A stretch of DNA of 27,946 bases from G020354085 sp964629975 (GCA_964629975.1 CAZVUN010000027.1:1-27946); one strand, 5' to 3'. Counted from the first letter of the stretch, positions 6,920-14,936 are shown. Made by a program: numbers and translations. The notes: generated by a model from the letters alone, not told the origin.

Positions 6920-7396
6920 TTACGGGGTGGCGGCTTCGGCCCTGGGATAGCCGGCGCTGTCGAGCTCGCCGTCGAGCAGGGTGTCGACGTAACCCTTCAT
7001 GACCTTGTCGCCCACCACGATGGTGGGCACCGACAGCGCCCCGCTGCGCTGGGTCAGCTCGCTCTGCAGCTTGGCGTCGGACTCGACGTTCTTCTCGCTG
7101 AACGGGACGTTGCGCCGCTGCAGGTGGGCGCGCGCCGCATCGCATCCCGAGCACTTGGGCACCGTGTACAACACCACCGGTGCCTTGCTCGCTGGGTCGT
7201 CGGCCGAGGCGGCATCGGCGCGCTCACGCGGCACACGCAGGCTGCGCTCCTCGACGCGCTGACTGGCCTCGCTCGGCGGCGGATGATCCTGGTAGGAGAC
7301 GTTGCCGTCCTTGTCGACCCAGCGGTACATGCGCTGGGCATGCGCCAGCGGCAGTGTGACCAGCAGTGCCGCAACCAGTAACACGCGAAGCGCCAT
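6920..7396 (-). CDS. Exported DUF4124 / glutaredoxin-domain protein
   Basis: A 158-residue two-domain protein. Residues 1-20 form a signal peptide ending AHA. Residues 21-50 (RMYRWVDKDGNVSYQDHPPP) are a DUF4124 domain, a short module common in exported gammaproteobacterial proteins. After a charged linker, residues 73-150 form a glutaredoxin/thioredoxin-like domain with the redox motif C82-S-G-C85 in YTVPKCSGC, and SVPTIVVGD containing the expected cis-proline. The likely role is periplasmic or membrane-associated thiol-disulfide chemistry; the substrate is unknown. The ATG at 7396 has GAGGG with about 8 nt spacing, and 3 nt separate it from the stop of the SH3 protein gene, so the two are almost surely co-transcribed. 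An exported glutaredoxin is unusual because glutaredoxins normally use cytoplasmic glutathione. Confidence 0.87.
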   Translation of the reverse strand: MALRVLLVAALLVTLPLAHAQRMYRWVDKDGNVSYQDHPPPSEASQRVEERSLRVPRERADAASADDPASKAPVVLYTVPKCSGCDAARAHLQRRNVPFSEKNVESDAKLQSELTQRSGALSVPTIVVGDKVMKGYVDTLLDGELDSAGYPRAEAATP

Positions 7397-7399
7397 GCA

Positions 7400-8020
7400 T
7401 CAGACCCTCAGGTACATTCCGCCACTGCGCCGGCGGATGCGCTCGCGCAACCAGCGCACGCCGGCGAAGAAACCAATCCCAAGCATAGCAAAGGACACGA
7501 GCAGCCATCCGAGACTGAAGCGCAAGCCGCCGTTGGCGTCCCCCGGGCTTGGCACCGGCGACGGCGGCGGAGGGGGCGCAACCACAGGCGGCGGCGCCGC
7601 GGCGGTTGCGGCCTGGGCGTCGGCCAGCGTCTTGGCGATCTCCTTGCTCTTGCGGGTTTCCTGCTCGAGCGCGTCCTGTGCCTGTTTGAGCGCCGCCTGT
7701 GCGGCAGCCAGGTCACGGCGCGCCGCGGTCAGCTCGTCCTGCAGCTTGCCAAGCTGCGCACGCGCCGGCGCCTCGGCGGAGAGATAGCGCGCCTCCACCC
7801 AGCCCTCGGCGCCCTGGCGATCGCGCACGCGGACGAAGCGATCCTGGCGCGCCAGCACCTCGAGCGCGCTGCCGGCCTCCAGGCGCTTGAGCGCCGGGCC
7901 GATCTCGTCCGGGGCGGGAAACAACGGCACCGACAGGCGATCGGTGATGAAGGCATTTTCGGCGTATACCGGGGCGGCGACGAGCAGCGCCCCACAGATG
8001 AGCCACAGACCGTGTTTCAC
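7400..8020 (-). CDS. SH3-domain, coiled-coil, membrane-anchored protein (TIGR04211/YgiM type)
   Basis: A 206-residue envelope protein. It has a signal peptide (residues 1-20, ending VYA), a bacterial SH3 domain at about 22-85 (ITDRLSVPLFPAPDEIG to GWVEARYLS), a coiled coil at about 90-135 rich in A, Q, E and K, a proline-rich linker near 143-163, a transmembrane helix (LGWLLVSFAMLGIGFFAGV) and a short arginine-rich cytoplasmic tail (RWLRERIRRR). This order matches the SH3-plus-anchor family that includes E. coli YgiM; its molecular function is not settled. The start is a GTG at 8020 behind a purine-rich AAGGGGGGAAGGAC stretch, 12 nt after the prlC stop. It belongs to the prlC - SH3 - glutaredoxin - xthA group. 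Confidence 0.87.
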   Translation of the reverse strand: MKHGLWLICGALLVAAPVYAENAFITDRLSVPLFPAPDEIGPALKRLEAGSALEVLARQDRFVRVRDRQGAEGWVEARYLSAEAPARAQLGKLQDELTAARRDLAAAQAALKQAQDALEQETRKSKEIAKTLADAQAATAAAPPPVVAPPPPPSPVPSPGDANGGLRFSLGWLLVSFAMLGIGFFAGVRWLRERIRRRSGGMYLRV

Positions 8021-8032
8021 GTCCTTCCCCCC

Positions 8033-10093
8033 TTAGGCGGCCAGACCGGAGTGCCGCAACAGCGCATCGATGGTGGGCCTGCGTCCGCGGAAACGGACGA
8101 ACAACTCCATCGGGTCGTGCGCGCCGCCCTGCTCCAGAATGTGGTTCAGGAATTCGCGCCCGGTTGCGCGATCGAACACGCCGCGTTCCTCGAATTTGCT
8201 GAACGCATCCGCCGACAGCACCTCGGCCCACTTGTAACTGTAATAGCCGGCGGCATAGCCACCGGCGAACACGTGGCTGAAGCCGTTCTGAAAGCGATTG
8301 TAGGCGGGCGGCATCACCACCGCGACCTCGTGCCGCACCTGATCGAGCAGGCGCTGCACGTCGTCCGGGCTGCGCACCTCGGCGCCGGCATGCAGCTGCA
8401 TGTCGAACAGCGCGAACTCGAGCTGGCGCACGAACTGCATGCCGGACTGGAAGTTGCGCGCCGCGAGCATCTTGTCAAACAGCGCCCGCGGCAGCGGCGC
8501 CCCGCTCTGGTAATGACCCGACAGCAGATCCATGGCCTCGCGCTCCCAGCACCAGTTCTCCATGAACTGGCTGGGCAGCTCGACCGCATCCCACGCCACC
8601 CCGTTGATGCCCGACACGCCCCAGTAATCAACGCGTGTGAGCATGTGATGCAGACCGTGACCGAACTCGTGGAACAGGGTGCTCACCTCATCGTGCGTGA
8701 GCAGCGCCGGGCGCCCGTCCACCGGCGGGGTGAAGTTGCACACCAGATAGGCCACCGGCACCTGCACGCCGTCGGCGGTGCGCTTGCGTCCCACACAGTC
8801 GTCCATCCACGCGCCACCGCGCTTGTTGGCGCGCGCGTACAGGTCGAGGTAGAAGCGCCCGCGCAGCTCACCGCCCGCGTCGCGAATCTCGTAGACGCGC
8901 ACGTCCGGATGCCACACGTCGACGCCGTCGAGCGGCCGGATGGTGATGCCGTAGAGCCGTTGCACCACCTGGAACAGTCCCGGCACCACGCGCGTGTCCG
9001 GCAGGTACGGGCGCACTTCCTCCTCGGAAAAGCTGTAGCGCGCCTGGCGCAGCTTCTCCGCGTAATAGGCGATGTCCCAGGCGGCCAGCTCGGTCACGCC
9101 GTGCTCGCTGCGCGCGTACCGGCGCAGCTCCTCGAGGTCGCGTTGCGCCGCCGGACGCGAGCGCGCCGCCAGGTCGTGCAGGAAGTCCATGACCTCGCGC
9201 ACGCTCTTGGCCATGCGCGTCTGCAGCGCGTACTCCGCATAGCTGGCGAAACCGAGCAGGCGCGCGGATTCGTTGCGCCGCTGGACGATCTGCACCATGA
9301 GCGGTCCGTTGTCCCAGCGCCCGGCGTGCGGCCCTTGGTCGCTCGCGCGCGTCACGTAGGCCTCGTACATCTGCTGGCGCAGCGCGCGCTGGTCCGCGTA
9401 GGTCATAACGGCGAGGTAGGAGGGAAACTCGAGCGTGAAGCGCCAGCCGTCCTTGCCGGCCTGCTGCGCCGCCTGGCGCGCGAGCGCGCGCGCGGTCTCG
9501 GGCAGGCCGGCGAGCGCGGCCTCGTCGGTCACCCGCAGCTCCCAGGCCTGCGTGGCATCGAGCACGTTCTCGGAGAACCTGCTCTGTAGCTGCGACAGCT
9601 CGGTCTGCAGCTGCTTGAAGCGCGCCTTCTTGTCCGGCGGCAGCTCGGCGCCGGCCAGGCGAAAATCGCGCAGCGTGTTGTCGATGATTTTGCGCTGCGC
9701 GGCGCTCAGGCGCGCGTACTCCTCGCCGGCCGCGATCTCCTTGTAGGCGGCATAGATGCGCTCGTCCTGCGCGAGCTCGGTGCCATAGTCGGTGAGCTTC
9801 GGCAGTGATTCGTTGTACACCGCGCGCAGCGCCTCGTTGTTCATCACCGCGTTGAGATGCGACACCGGCGACCACAGGCGCGCCAGGCGCTCGGCCATGT
9901 CCTCGAGCGGCTGCGCCAGGTTCTCCCAGGTATAGCCGCTGCCGCGCGCGAGCAGCGCTTCGCGCCGCCGGCGATTGTCCGCGAGCACCGCATCGAGCGC
10001 GGGCGTGACGTGTTCGGGGCGAATGGCGGAAAAGCGCGGCAGCCCCGGCGAGGCGCCGGCAAATTCGAGTAGCGGATTATTGGTAGCGTCCAT
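8033..10093 (-). CDS. prlC: Oligopeptidase A (M3 zinc metallopeptidase)
   Basis: A 686-residue cytoplasmic zinc peptidase that degrades oligopeptides, including cleaved signal peptides. The active site H475-EFG-H479 lies in TLFHEFGHGLHHML, and ENWCWE follows about 30 residues later with the third zinc ligand. Family landmarks include the start NPLLEF...LPRFSAIRPEHVTPAL, FAGGYAAGYYSYKWAEVLSADAFSKFEERGVFD and the C-terminal GRRPTIDALLRHSG. The length equals that of the family. The ATG at 10093 has no Shine-Dalgarno sequence; a TATAAG box ends only 5 nt upstream, so the mRNA may be leaderless or nearly so. It is divergent from srkA, with overlapping -10 sequences, and leads the SH3 - glutaredoxin - xthA genes. 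Confidence 0.95.
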   Translation of the reverse strand: MDATNNPLLEFAGASPGLPRFSAIRPEHVTPALDAVLADNRRRREALLARGSGYTWENLAQPLEDMAERLARLWSPVSHLNAVMNNEALRAVYNESLPKLTDYGTELAQDERIYAAYKEIAAGEEYARLSAAQRKIIDNTLRDFRLAGAELPPDKKARFKQLQTELSQLQSRFSENVLDATQAWELRVTDEAALAGLPETARALARQAAQQAGKDGWRFTLEFPSYLAVMTYADQRALRQQMYEAYVTRASDQGPHAGRWDNGPLMVQIVQRRNESARLLGFASYAEYALQTRMAKSVREVMDFLHDLAARSRPAAQRDLEELRRYARSEHGVTELAAWDIAYYAEKLRQARYSFSEEEVRPYLPDTRVVPGLFQVVQRLYGITIRPLDGVDVWHPDVRVYEIRDAGGELRGRFYLDLYARANKRGGAWMDDCVGRKRTADGVQVPVAYLVCNFTPPVDGRPALLTHDEVSTLFHEFGHGLHHMLTRVDYWGVSGINGVAWDAVELPSQFMENWCWEREAMDLLSGHYQSGAPLPRALFDKMLAARNFQSGMQFVRQLEFALFDMQLHAGAEVRSPDDVQRLLDQVRHEVAVVMPPAYNRFQNGFSHVFAGGYAAGYYSYKWAEVLSADAFSKFEERGVFDRATGREFLNHILEQGGAHDPMELFVRFRGRRPTIDALLRHSGLAA

Positions 10094-10098
10094 AAGGT

Positions 10099-10106
10099 CT
10101 TATACT
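10099..10106. promoter_or_regulatory. Overlapping divergent -10 boxes for prlC and srkA
   Basis: CTTATACT at 10099-10106 reads as TATACT (10101-10106) on the plus strand toward srkA and as TATAAG (10104-10099) on the minus strand toward prlC. Neither direction has a strong -35 hexamer. The spacing to the prlC ATG is 5 nt. Confidence 0.45.
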
Positions 10107-10156
10107 GCGTCAGGCCGAAATTTAGCACGCCGTCACGCGGCCTCGCACGCAACGCC

Positions 10157-11155
10157 ATGGGCGCCAGCCATCCCTACGACCAACTCATTCCCGAGGTTAT
10201 CCTCAGCGCGGTCGAGTCCTGCAACCTGCGTTGCACCGGTGCACTGCTGGCGCTCAACAGCTATGAGAATCGGGTCTACCGCGTCGAAACCCAAGACGAC
10301 GGCATGGTGGTGGCCAAGTTCTATCGCCCCGGGCGCTGGAGCGACGCCGCGATCCGCGAGGAGCATGCCTTCACGCAGATGCTGCAGGCCCATGAAATCC
10401 CGGCGGTCGCACCGCGCGCCTGCCACGACGGCGTGACCCTGAGCGCGCACGCCGGATTCCGTTTCGCCCTGTTTCCCTGGCAGCCGGGGCGCGCCGCCGA
10501 GCTCAACAGCGATGAGGATTTCCGCATCCTCGGGCGCTACCTCGGGCGCCTGCATCGCCTCGGCACGGCCGAATCCTTCGCGCATCGCCTGCGCCTGAAC
10601 GTGCGTGACTGGGGCCACAACGCAGTCGAGTTCCTCACGCACTGCGGCATGGTGCCGGCGGAGCTGGCCGCGTCCTACGCGGCGATCAGCGCCTATCTGC
10701 TGCCGCGCCTGGAGGAGGCGTTCGCTGCCCACGCCGGGGCACGGTGGCTGCGGCTGCACGGCGACTGCCATCTGGGCAACATCCTGTGGGGGCGCGACGG
10801 CCCGTTTTTCGTCGACTTCGACGACTGCCTGACCGGACCGGCGGTACAGGACCTGTGGATGCTGCTGTCCGGGGAGCGCGCCGAGCGCGAGCAGCAGCTG
10901 GCCGCGCTCCTGTCCGGCTACACGCAGTTCATGGAGTTCGACGCGCGCGAGCTGCGCCTGATCGAGCCGCTGCGCACGTTGCGGCTGCTGCACTACAGCG
11001 CCTGGCTCGGGCGCCGCTGGGACGACCCGGCGTTTCCGCGCGCCTTTCCGTGGTTCAATACCCAGCGCTACTGGGAGGAGCAGATCCTCACGCTCAAGGA
11101 ACAGGCCGCGGCGCTCGATGAGCCGCCACTGGCCTGGGATGGGGCCTACCGCTAG
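10157..11155 (+). CDS. srkA: Stress response kinase A (YihE/SrkA-type Ser/Thr protein kinase)
   Basis: A 332-residue cytoplasmic kinase of the aminoglycoside-phosphotransferase-like fold; in E. coli SrkA protects cells during envelope and oxidative stress. Sequence landmarks are LNSYENRVYRVE (nucleotide-binding strand region), VVAKFYRPGRW with the ATP-binding lysine, the catalytic loop H201-GDCHLGN208, and the metal-binding D220-FDDC. The C-terminal LRLLHYSAWLGRRWDDPAFPRAFPWF is typical of SrkA. The ATG at 10157 has no obvious Shine-Dalgarno; the next gene starts 14 nt after its stop behind a strong one. It is divergent from prlC and shares its TA-rich promoter region. Confidence 0.93.
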   Translation: MGASHPYDQLIPEVILSAVESCNLRCTGALLALNSYENRVYRVETQDDGMVVAKFYRPGRWSDAAIREEHAFTQMLQAHEIPAVAPRACHDGVTLSAHAGFRFALFPWQPGRAAELNSDEDFRILGRYLGRLHRLGTAESFAHRLRLNVRDWGHNAVEFLTHCGMVPAELAASYAAISAYLLPRLEEAFAAHAGARWLRLHGDCHLGNILWGRDGPFFVDFDDCLTGPAVQDLWMLLSGERAEREQQLAALLSGYTQFMEFDARELRLIEPLRTLRLLHYSAWLGRRWDDPAFPRAFPWFNTQRYWEEQILTLKEQAAALDEPPLAWDGAYR

Positions 11156-11169
11156 AGGAGGACGACTGC

Positions 11170-11703
11170 ATGGCCGTGCGCGCCTATCGGGGGATCGTGC
11201 CGAGCATCGCTGCCTCGGCCTACGTCGATGAGACCGCGCTGGTGATCGGCGATGTCGTGATCGGCGCCGACAGCTCGATCTGGCCGATGTGCTCGATCCG
11301 CGGCGATGTGAACTGCATCCGCATCGGCGCGCGCACCAGCATCCAGGACGGCAGCGTCATTCATGTCACGCATCGCCACGCGGCGCGCCCCGAGGGCCAT
11401 GCCACGATCGTCGGCGACGACGTGACCGTCGGCCACCAGGTGATCCTGCACGGTTGCACGATCGAGAGCCGCTGCCTGATCGGCATGGGTTCGATCGTGA
11501 TGGACGGGGCGGTGATCCGCAGTGGCGCGCTGCTCGGCGCCGGCTCGCTCGTGCCCGAGGGCAAGGAGCTCGAGGGCGGTTACCTGTGGCTCGGCCGCCC
11601 GGCGAAGCGTGCGCGCGCGCTCACCGCCGAGGAGCTCAGGTGGTTCGATTACTCCGCGCGCCACTACGTGCAGCTGAAGAACGACTATCTCGGCAGCCGC
11701 TGA
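11170..11703 (+). CDS. Gamma-carbonic anhydrase family protein (YrdA type)
   Basis: A 177-residue left-handed beta-helix protein with hexapeptide repeats (VIGDVVIGADSSIW and similar), expected to be a cytoplasmic trimer. The metal ligands of gamma carbonic anhydrases are in place: H65 in SIQDGSVIH, and H89 and H94 in GHQVILHG. R44 and D46 match the conserved Arg-x-Asp pair, and Q59-D60 also fits. Activity as a carbonic anhydrase is not assured, because many YrdA-like proteins lack measurable activity. The ATG at 11170 follows GAGGAGG in the 14 nt after srkA, so the two genes should form an operon. Its stop codon lies in a short palindrome shared with the convergent aroE stop. Confidence 0.93.
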   Translation: MAVRAYRGIVPSIAASAYVDETALVIGDVVIGADSSIWPMCSIRGDVNCIRIGARTSIQDGSVIHVTHRHAARPEGHATIVGDDVTVGHQVILHGCTIESRCLIGMGSIVMDGAVIRSGALLGAGSLVPEGKELEGGYLWLGRPAKRARALTAEELRWFDYSARHYVQLKNDYLGSR

Positions 11704-11717
11704 GCGCCGGCGCCTCA
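11701..11717. other. Palindrome spanning the convergent stops of the gamma-CA gene and aroE
   Basis: TGAGCGCCGGCGCCTCA covers both stop codons (TGA at 11701-11703 on plus; TCA at 11715-11717, which is TGA on minus). It is nearly self-complementary with one extra base. It has no T tract, so it is a weak candidate for a bidirectional transcription end or mRNA 3' stabiliser. Confidence 0.35.
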
Positions 11718-12560
11718 CGCGCCCTTGCGTAGCGCCTCGATCACCGGTTTGGTCTGCGGGCGCACGCCCTTCCAAACGAAATAGGACTCCGCGGCCTGCT
11801 CGACCAGCATGCCGAGACCGTCGACCACACGCTCGGCGCCGTGGCGCGCCGCCCACTCCATAAACGGCGTGGCGTGCTCGCCGTACATCATGTCGTAGGC
11901 GAGCGCGTGGTGGGCGAACAGGTTGTCGGGCAGCGGCGGCAGCTCGCCCTTGAGGCTCGCGGCCGTGCCGTTGATCACCGCGTGGAAGTGCTTGCCGCGC
12001 AGTTCCTCGAAACTGCAGGCCTCGATCCGTCCGACGCCGGCGAACGCCGCGACCAGGTCACGCGCCCTGGACACGGTGCGGTTGGCGATCACCAGACGCG
12101 CCGGGTGCTGCTTGAGCAGCGGGCCCGCCACCCCGCGCACCGCCCCGCCCGCACCCAGTACCAGCACGTGCTTGTCGCGCAGGGTGAAGCCGAGGTTGTG
12201 CGTGATGTCGTGAATGAGCCCCGTGCCGTCGGTGTTGTCGCCAAACAGGCGGCCGTCGGGCTCGAACTTGATGGTGTTGACCGCGCCGGCGAGCTGTGCG
12301 CGCTCGCTCATATGATCGACGAGACGGTACGCGTCCTGCTTGAACGGGATGGTGATGTTGACGCCCTTGCCGCCGTTGGCGCGAAACTGCTCGATGGCCT
12401 GCGCCAGCCCGCCGGGGTCGACCTGGATGGCGAGGTACTCGAGCCGGTGGCGGAACTGGTGCGCGAACAGCACATGGATGCGCGGTGACTTGCTGTGCGC
12501 CACCGGGTTGCCCAGCACCGCGTATCTCTCCGGCTTCTCGAAATCGAACGGGTCGGTCAT
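11715..12560 (-). CDS. aroE: Shikimate 5-dehydrogenase
   Basis: A 281-residue NADPH-dependent enzyme that reduces 3-dehydroshikimate to shikimate in aromatic amino acid synthesis. Landmarks are GNPVAHSKSPRIH (shikimate-binding serines), NITIPFK with catalytic K74, GAVNTI, D111 in DNTDGTG, the Rossmann motif VLGAGGAVRG with the NADP-type ANRT, and DMMYGE then DGLGMLVEQAAESYFVW. The length matches the family. I chose the ATG at 12560 because the family alignment begins there; there is no clear Shine-Dalgarno, and an in-frame ATG at 12581 is an alternative. TACAAT at 12600-12595 on the minus strand may be a -10 box. It is the last gene of the ubiC-led minus-strand group. Confidence 0.95.
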   Translation of the reverse strand: MTDPFDFEKPERYAVLGNPVAHSKSPRIHVLFAHQFRHRLEYLAIQVDPGGLAQAIEQFRANGGKGVNITIPFKQDAYRLVDHMSERAQLAGAVNTIKFEPDGRLFGDNTDGTGLIHDITHNLGFTLRDKHVLVLGAGGAVRGVAGPLLKQHPARLVIANRTVSRARDLVAAFAGVGRIEACSFEELRGKHFHAVINGTAASLKGELPPLPDNLFAHHALAYDMMYGEHATPFMEWAARHGAERVVDGLGMLVEQAAESYFVWKGVRPQTKPVIEALRKGA

Positions 12561-12612
12561 GGCTTGTGCCGCGCGCGGCATGCGCGCACGGCCCATTGTA
12601 CCGCCGCGCGCG

Positions 12613-13288
12613 TCAAGCGTTGCGCGTGCGTGCGCCGAGCCGCTCCACCACCACGGCGCGCAGCTCCGGCAGGCGCTGATGGAAGTAGTGGCCGACGTCC
12701 GGCAGCGCCACCACCTCGGGGGCGGGCGTGAGGCTGCGCGCCCAGTCGAGCACCGCGTGCGCCGGCACCACCTCGTCCTGCAGCCCCTGGATCAGCAGCC
12801 AGGGTACACGCGGGGTCGCGAGCGCCCCGACGTCGTACAGATGCACCGCCGGAGCGACGGTGACGAGCTGCGCGATCGGAAAGTACGCGGCGGCACGCAG
12901 CGCCACGTAGGCGCCGAAGGAGAACCCCGCCAGCCAGACGGCGTCGTCCGCACGCCGCGCCCGCACCCACGCGAGCACCGCCATGAGGTCGTCGGTCTCG
13001 CCCGCGCCGTGGGCGAAGCGCCCCGCGCTCGCGCCCACGCCGCGAAAGTTGAAGCGTACCGTGCGCGCGCCGAGATCATTGNNNNNNNNNNCCGCCCCCC
13101 GCCAGCGTGTGCACCACCTTGTTGTGCATGCTGCCGCCGTGCAGCGGATGCGGATGACAGATGACCGCGGTGGCGGCGATCGGCGCTGCCGACGGACAGG
13201 CAAGGAGCGCCTCGAGCGCGCCGGCCGGACCGGCCAGGTGCAGCGTGCGGTTGCAGGGAAAATCGGGCCCGGAAGGTGCCGCGGGCAT
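12613..13288 (-). CDS. Alpha/beta hydrolase (COG2945 type), interrupted by an assembly gap
   Basis: A predicted soluble hydrolase of roughly 220 residues. The N-terminal part (13288 to about 13094) reads ...TAVICHPHPLHGGSMHNKVVHTLA; the C-terminal part (from 13081 down) reads NDLGARTVRFNFRGVGASAG...WLAGFSFGAYVAL...LLIQGLQDEVVP...LPDVGHYFH. These show the oxyanion HPHPxxGG motif, the nucleophile serine in GFSFG, the acid in QDEVVP and the catalytic histidine in GHYFH. The two parts lie in different frames only because an arbitrary 10-N gap (13082-13091) divides them; homologues suggest that only a few codons are missing. I do not read it as a pseudogene. It starts 13 nt after the Na/Ca exchanger stop. 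The substrate is unknown. Confidence 0.85.
13082..13091. other. Assembly gap (10 N) inside the alpha/beta hydrolase gene
   Basis: On the minus strand a G-rich stretch (GCGGGGGGCGG) precedes the gap and CAATGATC follows it. This is the same arrangement as at 1939-1948: a G run, ten N, then CAATG. The gap size is a placeholder, and the bases just before it may be wrong. Confidence 0.9.
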
Positions 13289-13301
13289 GGCGCAGGCGAC
13301 G

Positions 13302-14315
13302 CTAGAGCGTGACGATCAGGATATAGGCTGCGTAACAGGCGCCATTACCCAGCAGGTGATAAGGTCGCAGGCCCCCGTGCCGCAGCAGGATGAGCAGATA
13401 GGTGCTGGCGAGGAGGGTGAGAATCAAGCCGGCGAACACCTCCTCGCGGAACTCCCAGGGCGTGAGCAGGATGCCGACGGCCGGCAGCAGCGTGCCCTGG
13501 AAGACCATGGCGCCGGTGATGTTGCCGAAGGCGAGCGTGTCCTTGCGCCGGCGGATCCACAGGATCGAGTTGACCTTCTCCGGCAGCTCGGTCGCCACCG
13601 GCACGATCAGCAGCGCCAGCACCAGCGCCGAGACGCCGAGCCAGGCGGACAGGTCCTCGATGCCGAAGACGAACCCGTGCGCCCCGCCGATGATCATGGC
13701 GAGCCCGAGGGCGAGCTGCAGCAGAACGACCGGCATGCCCTCGGTCAGCCCGAGCCGCCCGAACACGCGCACCAGGAACAGCGGCTCCTCGGCCTCGGTG
13801 GCATGGCCGCTCGCCACGAGCTTGGCCGAGGCGCGGATGGTGAGCATGAGGTAGATGAAGTAGACGAACACCAGCGACAGCCCGATGATGCCGCGCACGG
13901 TCGGCAGATCGTGCGGCACGAAGATCGCGACCGTGCTCAGGCCGAAGGCCAGCAGGAACCAGTGCAGATCGCGCTGGAGGCCGGTGCGCTCCGGGTGCAG
14001 GGGATCCGTCCAACCACGCTTGGCAGCGGCGAACACGCCCATCAGGCACAGCGACAGGGTCGACAGCATCAGCGGCGCACCGAGGATCGCACCGACGCCG
14101 ACCTCCTCGCGCACCTCCTGGGTGCCGGCGGTCGACAGGATCGCCACGATCGGCACCATGGTCTCGGGCATCGCCGTGCCGACCGCGGCAAAGATCGAGC
14201 CGGTGACGCCGTCAGAGATCCGCAAGCGTTCGCCCAGGTGCTCGAGCGCGTTGGTGAAGGTCTCGGCGCCGATCAGGATCACGATCAGCGCGATCAGCAG
14301 GATGCCGAAGGTCAT
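13302..14315 (-). CDS. Sodium/calcium exchanger family membrane protein
   Basis: A 337-residue inner-membrane cation exchanger with about ten hydrophobic segments and two inverted halves. The alpha-repeat motifs are visible: AAVGTAMPETMVPIVAIL in the first half and VPVATELPEKVNSI in the second, each with the Pro-Glu pair that coordinates the cations. A GNITGAMVFQGTLLPAVG segment follows. This fits the Na+/Ca2+ (or cation/H+) exchanger superfamily; the ion specificity cannot be read from the sequence. The ATG at 14315 has only a weak purine-rich upstream sequence. It lies 21 nt after the GST stop and 13 nt before the hydrolase start, in one co-directional group. Confidence 0.9.
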   Translation of the reverse strand: MTFGILLIALIVILIGAETFTNALEHLGERLRISDGVTGSIFAAVGTAMPETMVPIVAILSTAGTQEVREEVGVGAILGAPLMLSTLSLCLMGVFAAAKRGWTDPLHPERTGLQRDLHWFLLAFGLSTVAIFVPHDLPTVRGIIGLSLVFVYFIYLMLTIRASAKLVASGHATEAEEPLFLVRVFGRLGLTEGMPVVLLQLALGLAMIIGGAHGFVFGIEDLSAWLGVSALVLALLIVPVATELPEKVNSILWIRRRKDTLAFGNITGAMVFQGTLLPAVGILLTPWEFREEVFAGLILTLLASTYLLILLRHGGLRPYHLLGNGACYAAYILIVTL

Positions 14316-14336
14316 GGGCCGTGTCTCGCGGGTGGG

Positions 14337-14936
14337 TTAGCGTGGGGGTTGGGTGGACTGGAACGATGCGCGCGCGCTCCACGGTGCTAGCCAGCGCGCG
14401 AGCTGCGGGTGGGTGCTGCGCCAGTCGTGCGCGAAGCGAAAATCGATGTACTCGAGCGCGCCCGCCCAGGCCAGATCGGCCAGCGTCAGGCGTCCCTCGA
14501 CCAGATGAGTGGCGGCGGGCACGCGCGCCTCGGCAAAATCGAGCGCCGCGCGGATCGCGTTCTCGTGAAGAGCGATGCTCTCGCCCGACTGCTGCGCGGC
14601 CGGACGACGCGTCTCGAGCAGGCGCGCCACGGTCGCCTCGAGCACGCCCTGCGCGAGCGCGTGCCAGCGCAGCACCTGCCAGCGCGCCGGACCATTCGCC
14701 GGGATGAGCGCCGGCGGCGCGAGCGCGTCGAGATACTCAACGATCACCGGCGAGTCGAACAGCACCTCGCCGTCATCGGGCTGCAGCACCGGCACCCGGC
14801 CGAGCGGATTGAGGTGCGCGATCGCCTGCACGCGGCCCGGCTCGGTAACGACGAACTCATGGGGCAGGCGCTTCTCGGCCAGGACGATGCGTACCTTGCG
14901 CACGAACGGCGAGGTGAGCGAACCGTAGAGCTTCAT
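14337..14936 (-). CDS. Glutathione S-transferase family protein
   Basis: A 199-residue cytoplasmic protein with a thioredoxin-like N-terminal domain (MKLYGSLTSPFVRKVRIVLAEK) and an alpha-helical C-terminal domain. The glutathione-binding loop is seen as NPLGRVPVLQ, followed by LFDSPVIVEYLD, where the ES/DS motif contacts the glutathione glutamyl group. The C-terminal half has LTLADLAWAGALEYIDFR, the usual hydrophobic staple region. It belongs to the YibF-like group; the substrate is unknown. The ATG at 14936 overlaps the ubiA stop as ATGA, with GAGG 8 nt upstream, so the two are translationally coupled. Confidence 0.92.
   Translation of the reverse strand: MKLYGSLTSPFVRKVRIVLAEKRLPHEFVVTEPGRVQAIAHLNPLGRVPVLQPDDGEVLFDSPVIVEYLDALAPPALIPANGPARWQVLRWHALAQGVLEATVARLLETRRPAAQQSGESIALHENAIRAALDFAEARVPAATHLVEGRLTLADLAWAGALEYIDFRFAHDWRSTHPQLARWLAPWSARASFQSTQPPR

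Noticed and set aside
8012..9589. A 525-codon open frame on the plus strand opposite prlC
   Set aside because: Same antisense artefact: biased composition, no motifs, fully inside a well-supported gene.
12595..12618. TTGACG and TACAAT upstream of aroE as a full promoter
   Set aside because: The spacer is only 10 bp, far below the 16-18 bp required; at most the TACAAT alone may act as a -10 box.
12613..13288. A pseudogene call for the alpha/beta hydrolase
   Set aside because: The frame change occurs exactly at a 10-N placeholder gap of unknown length, and all catalytic motifs are present on both sides.
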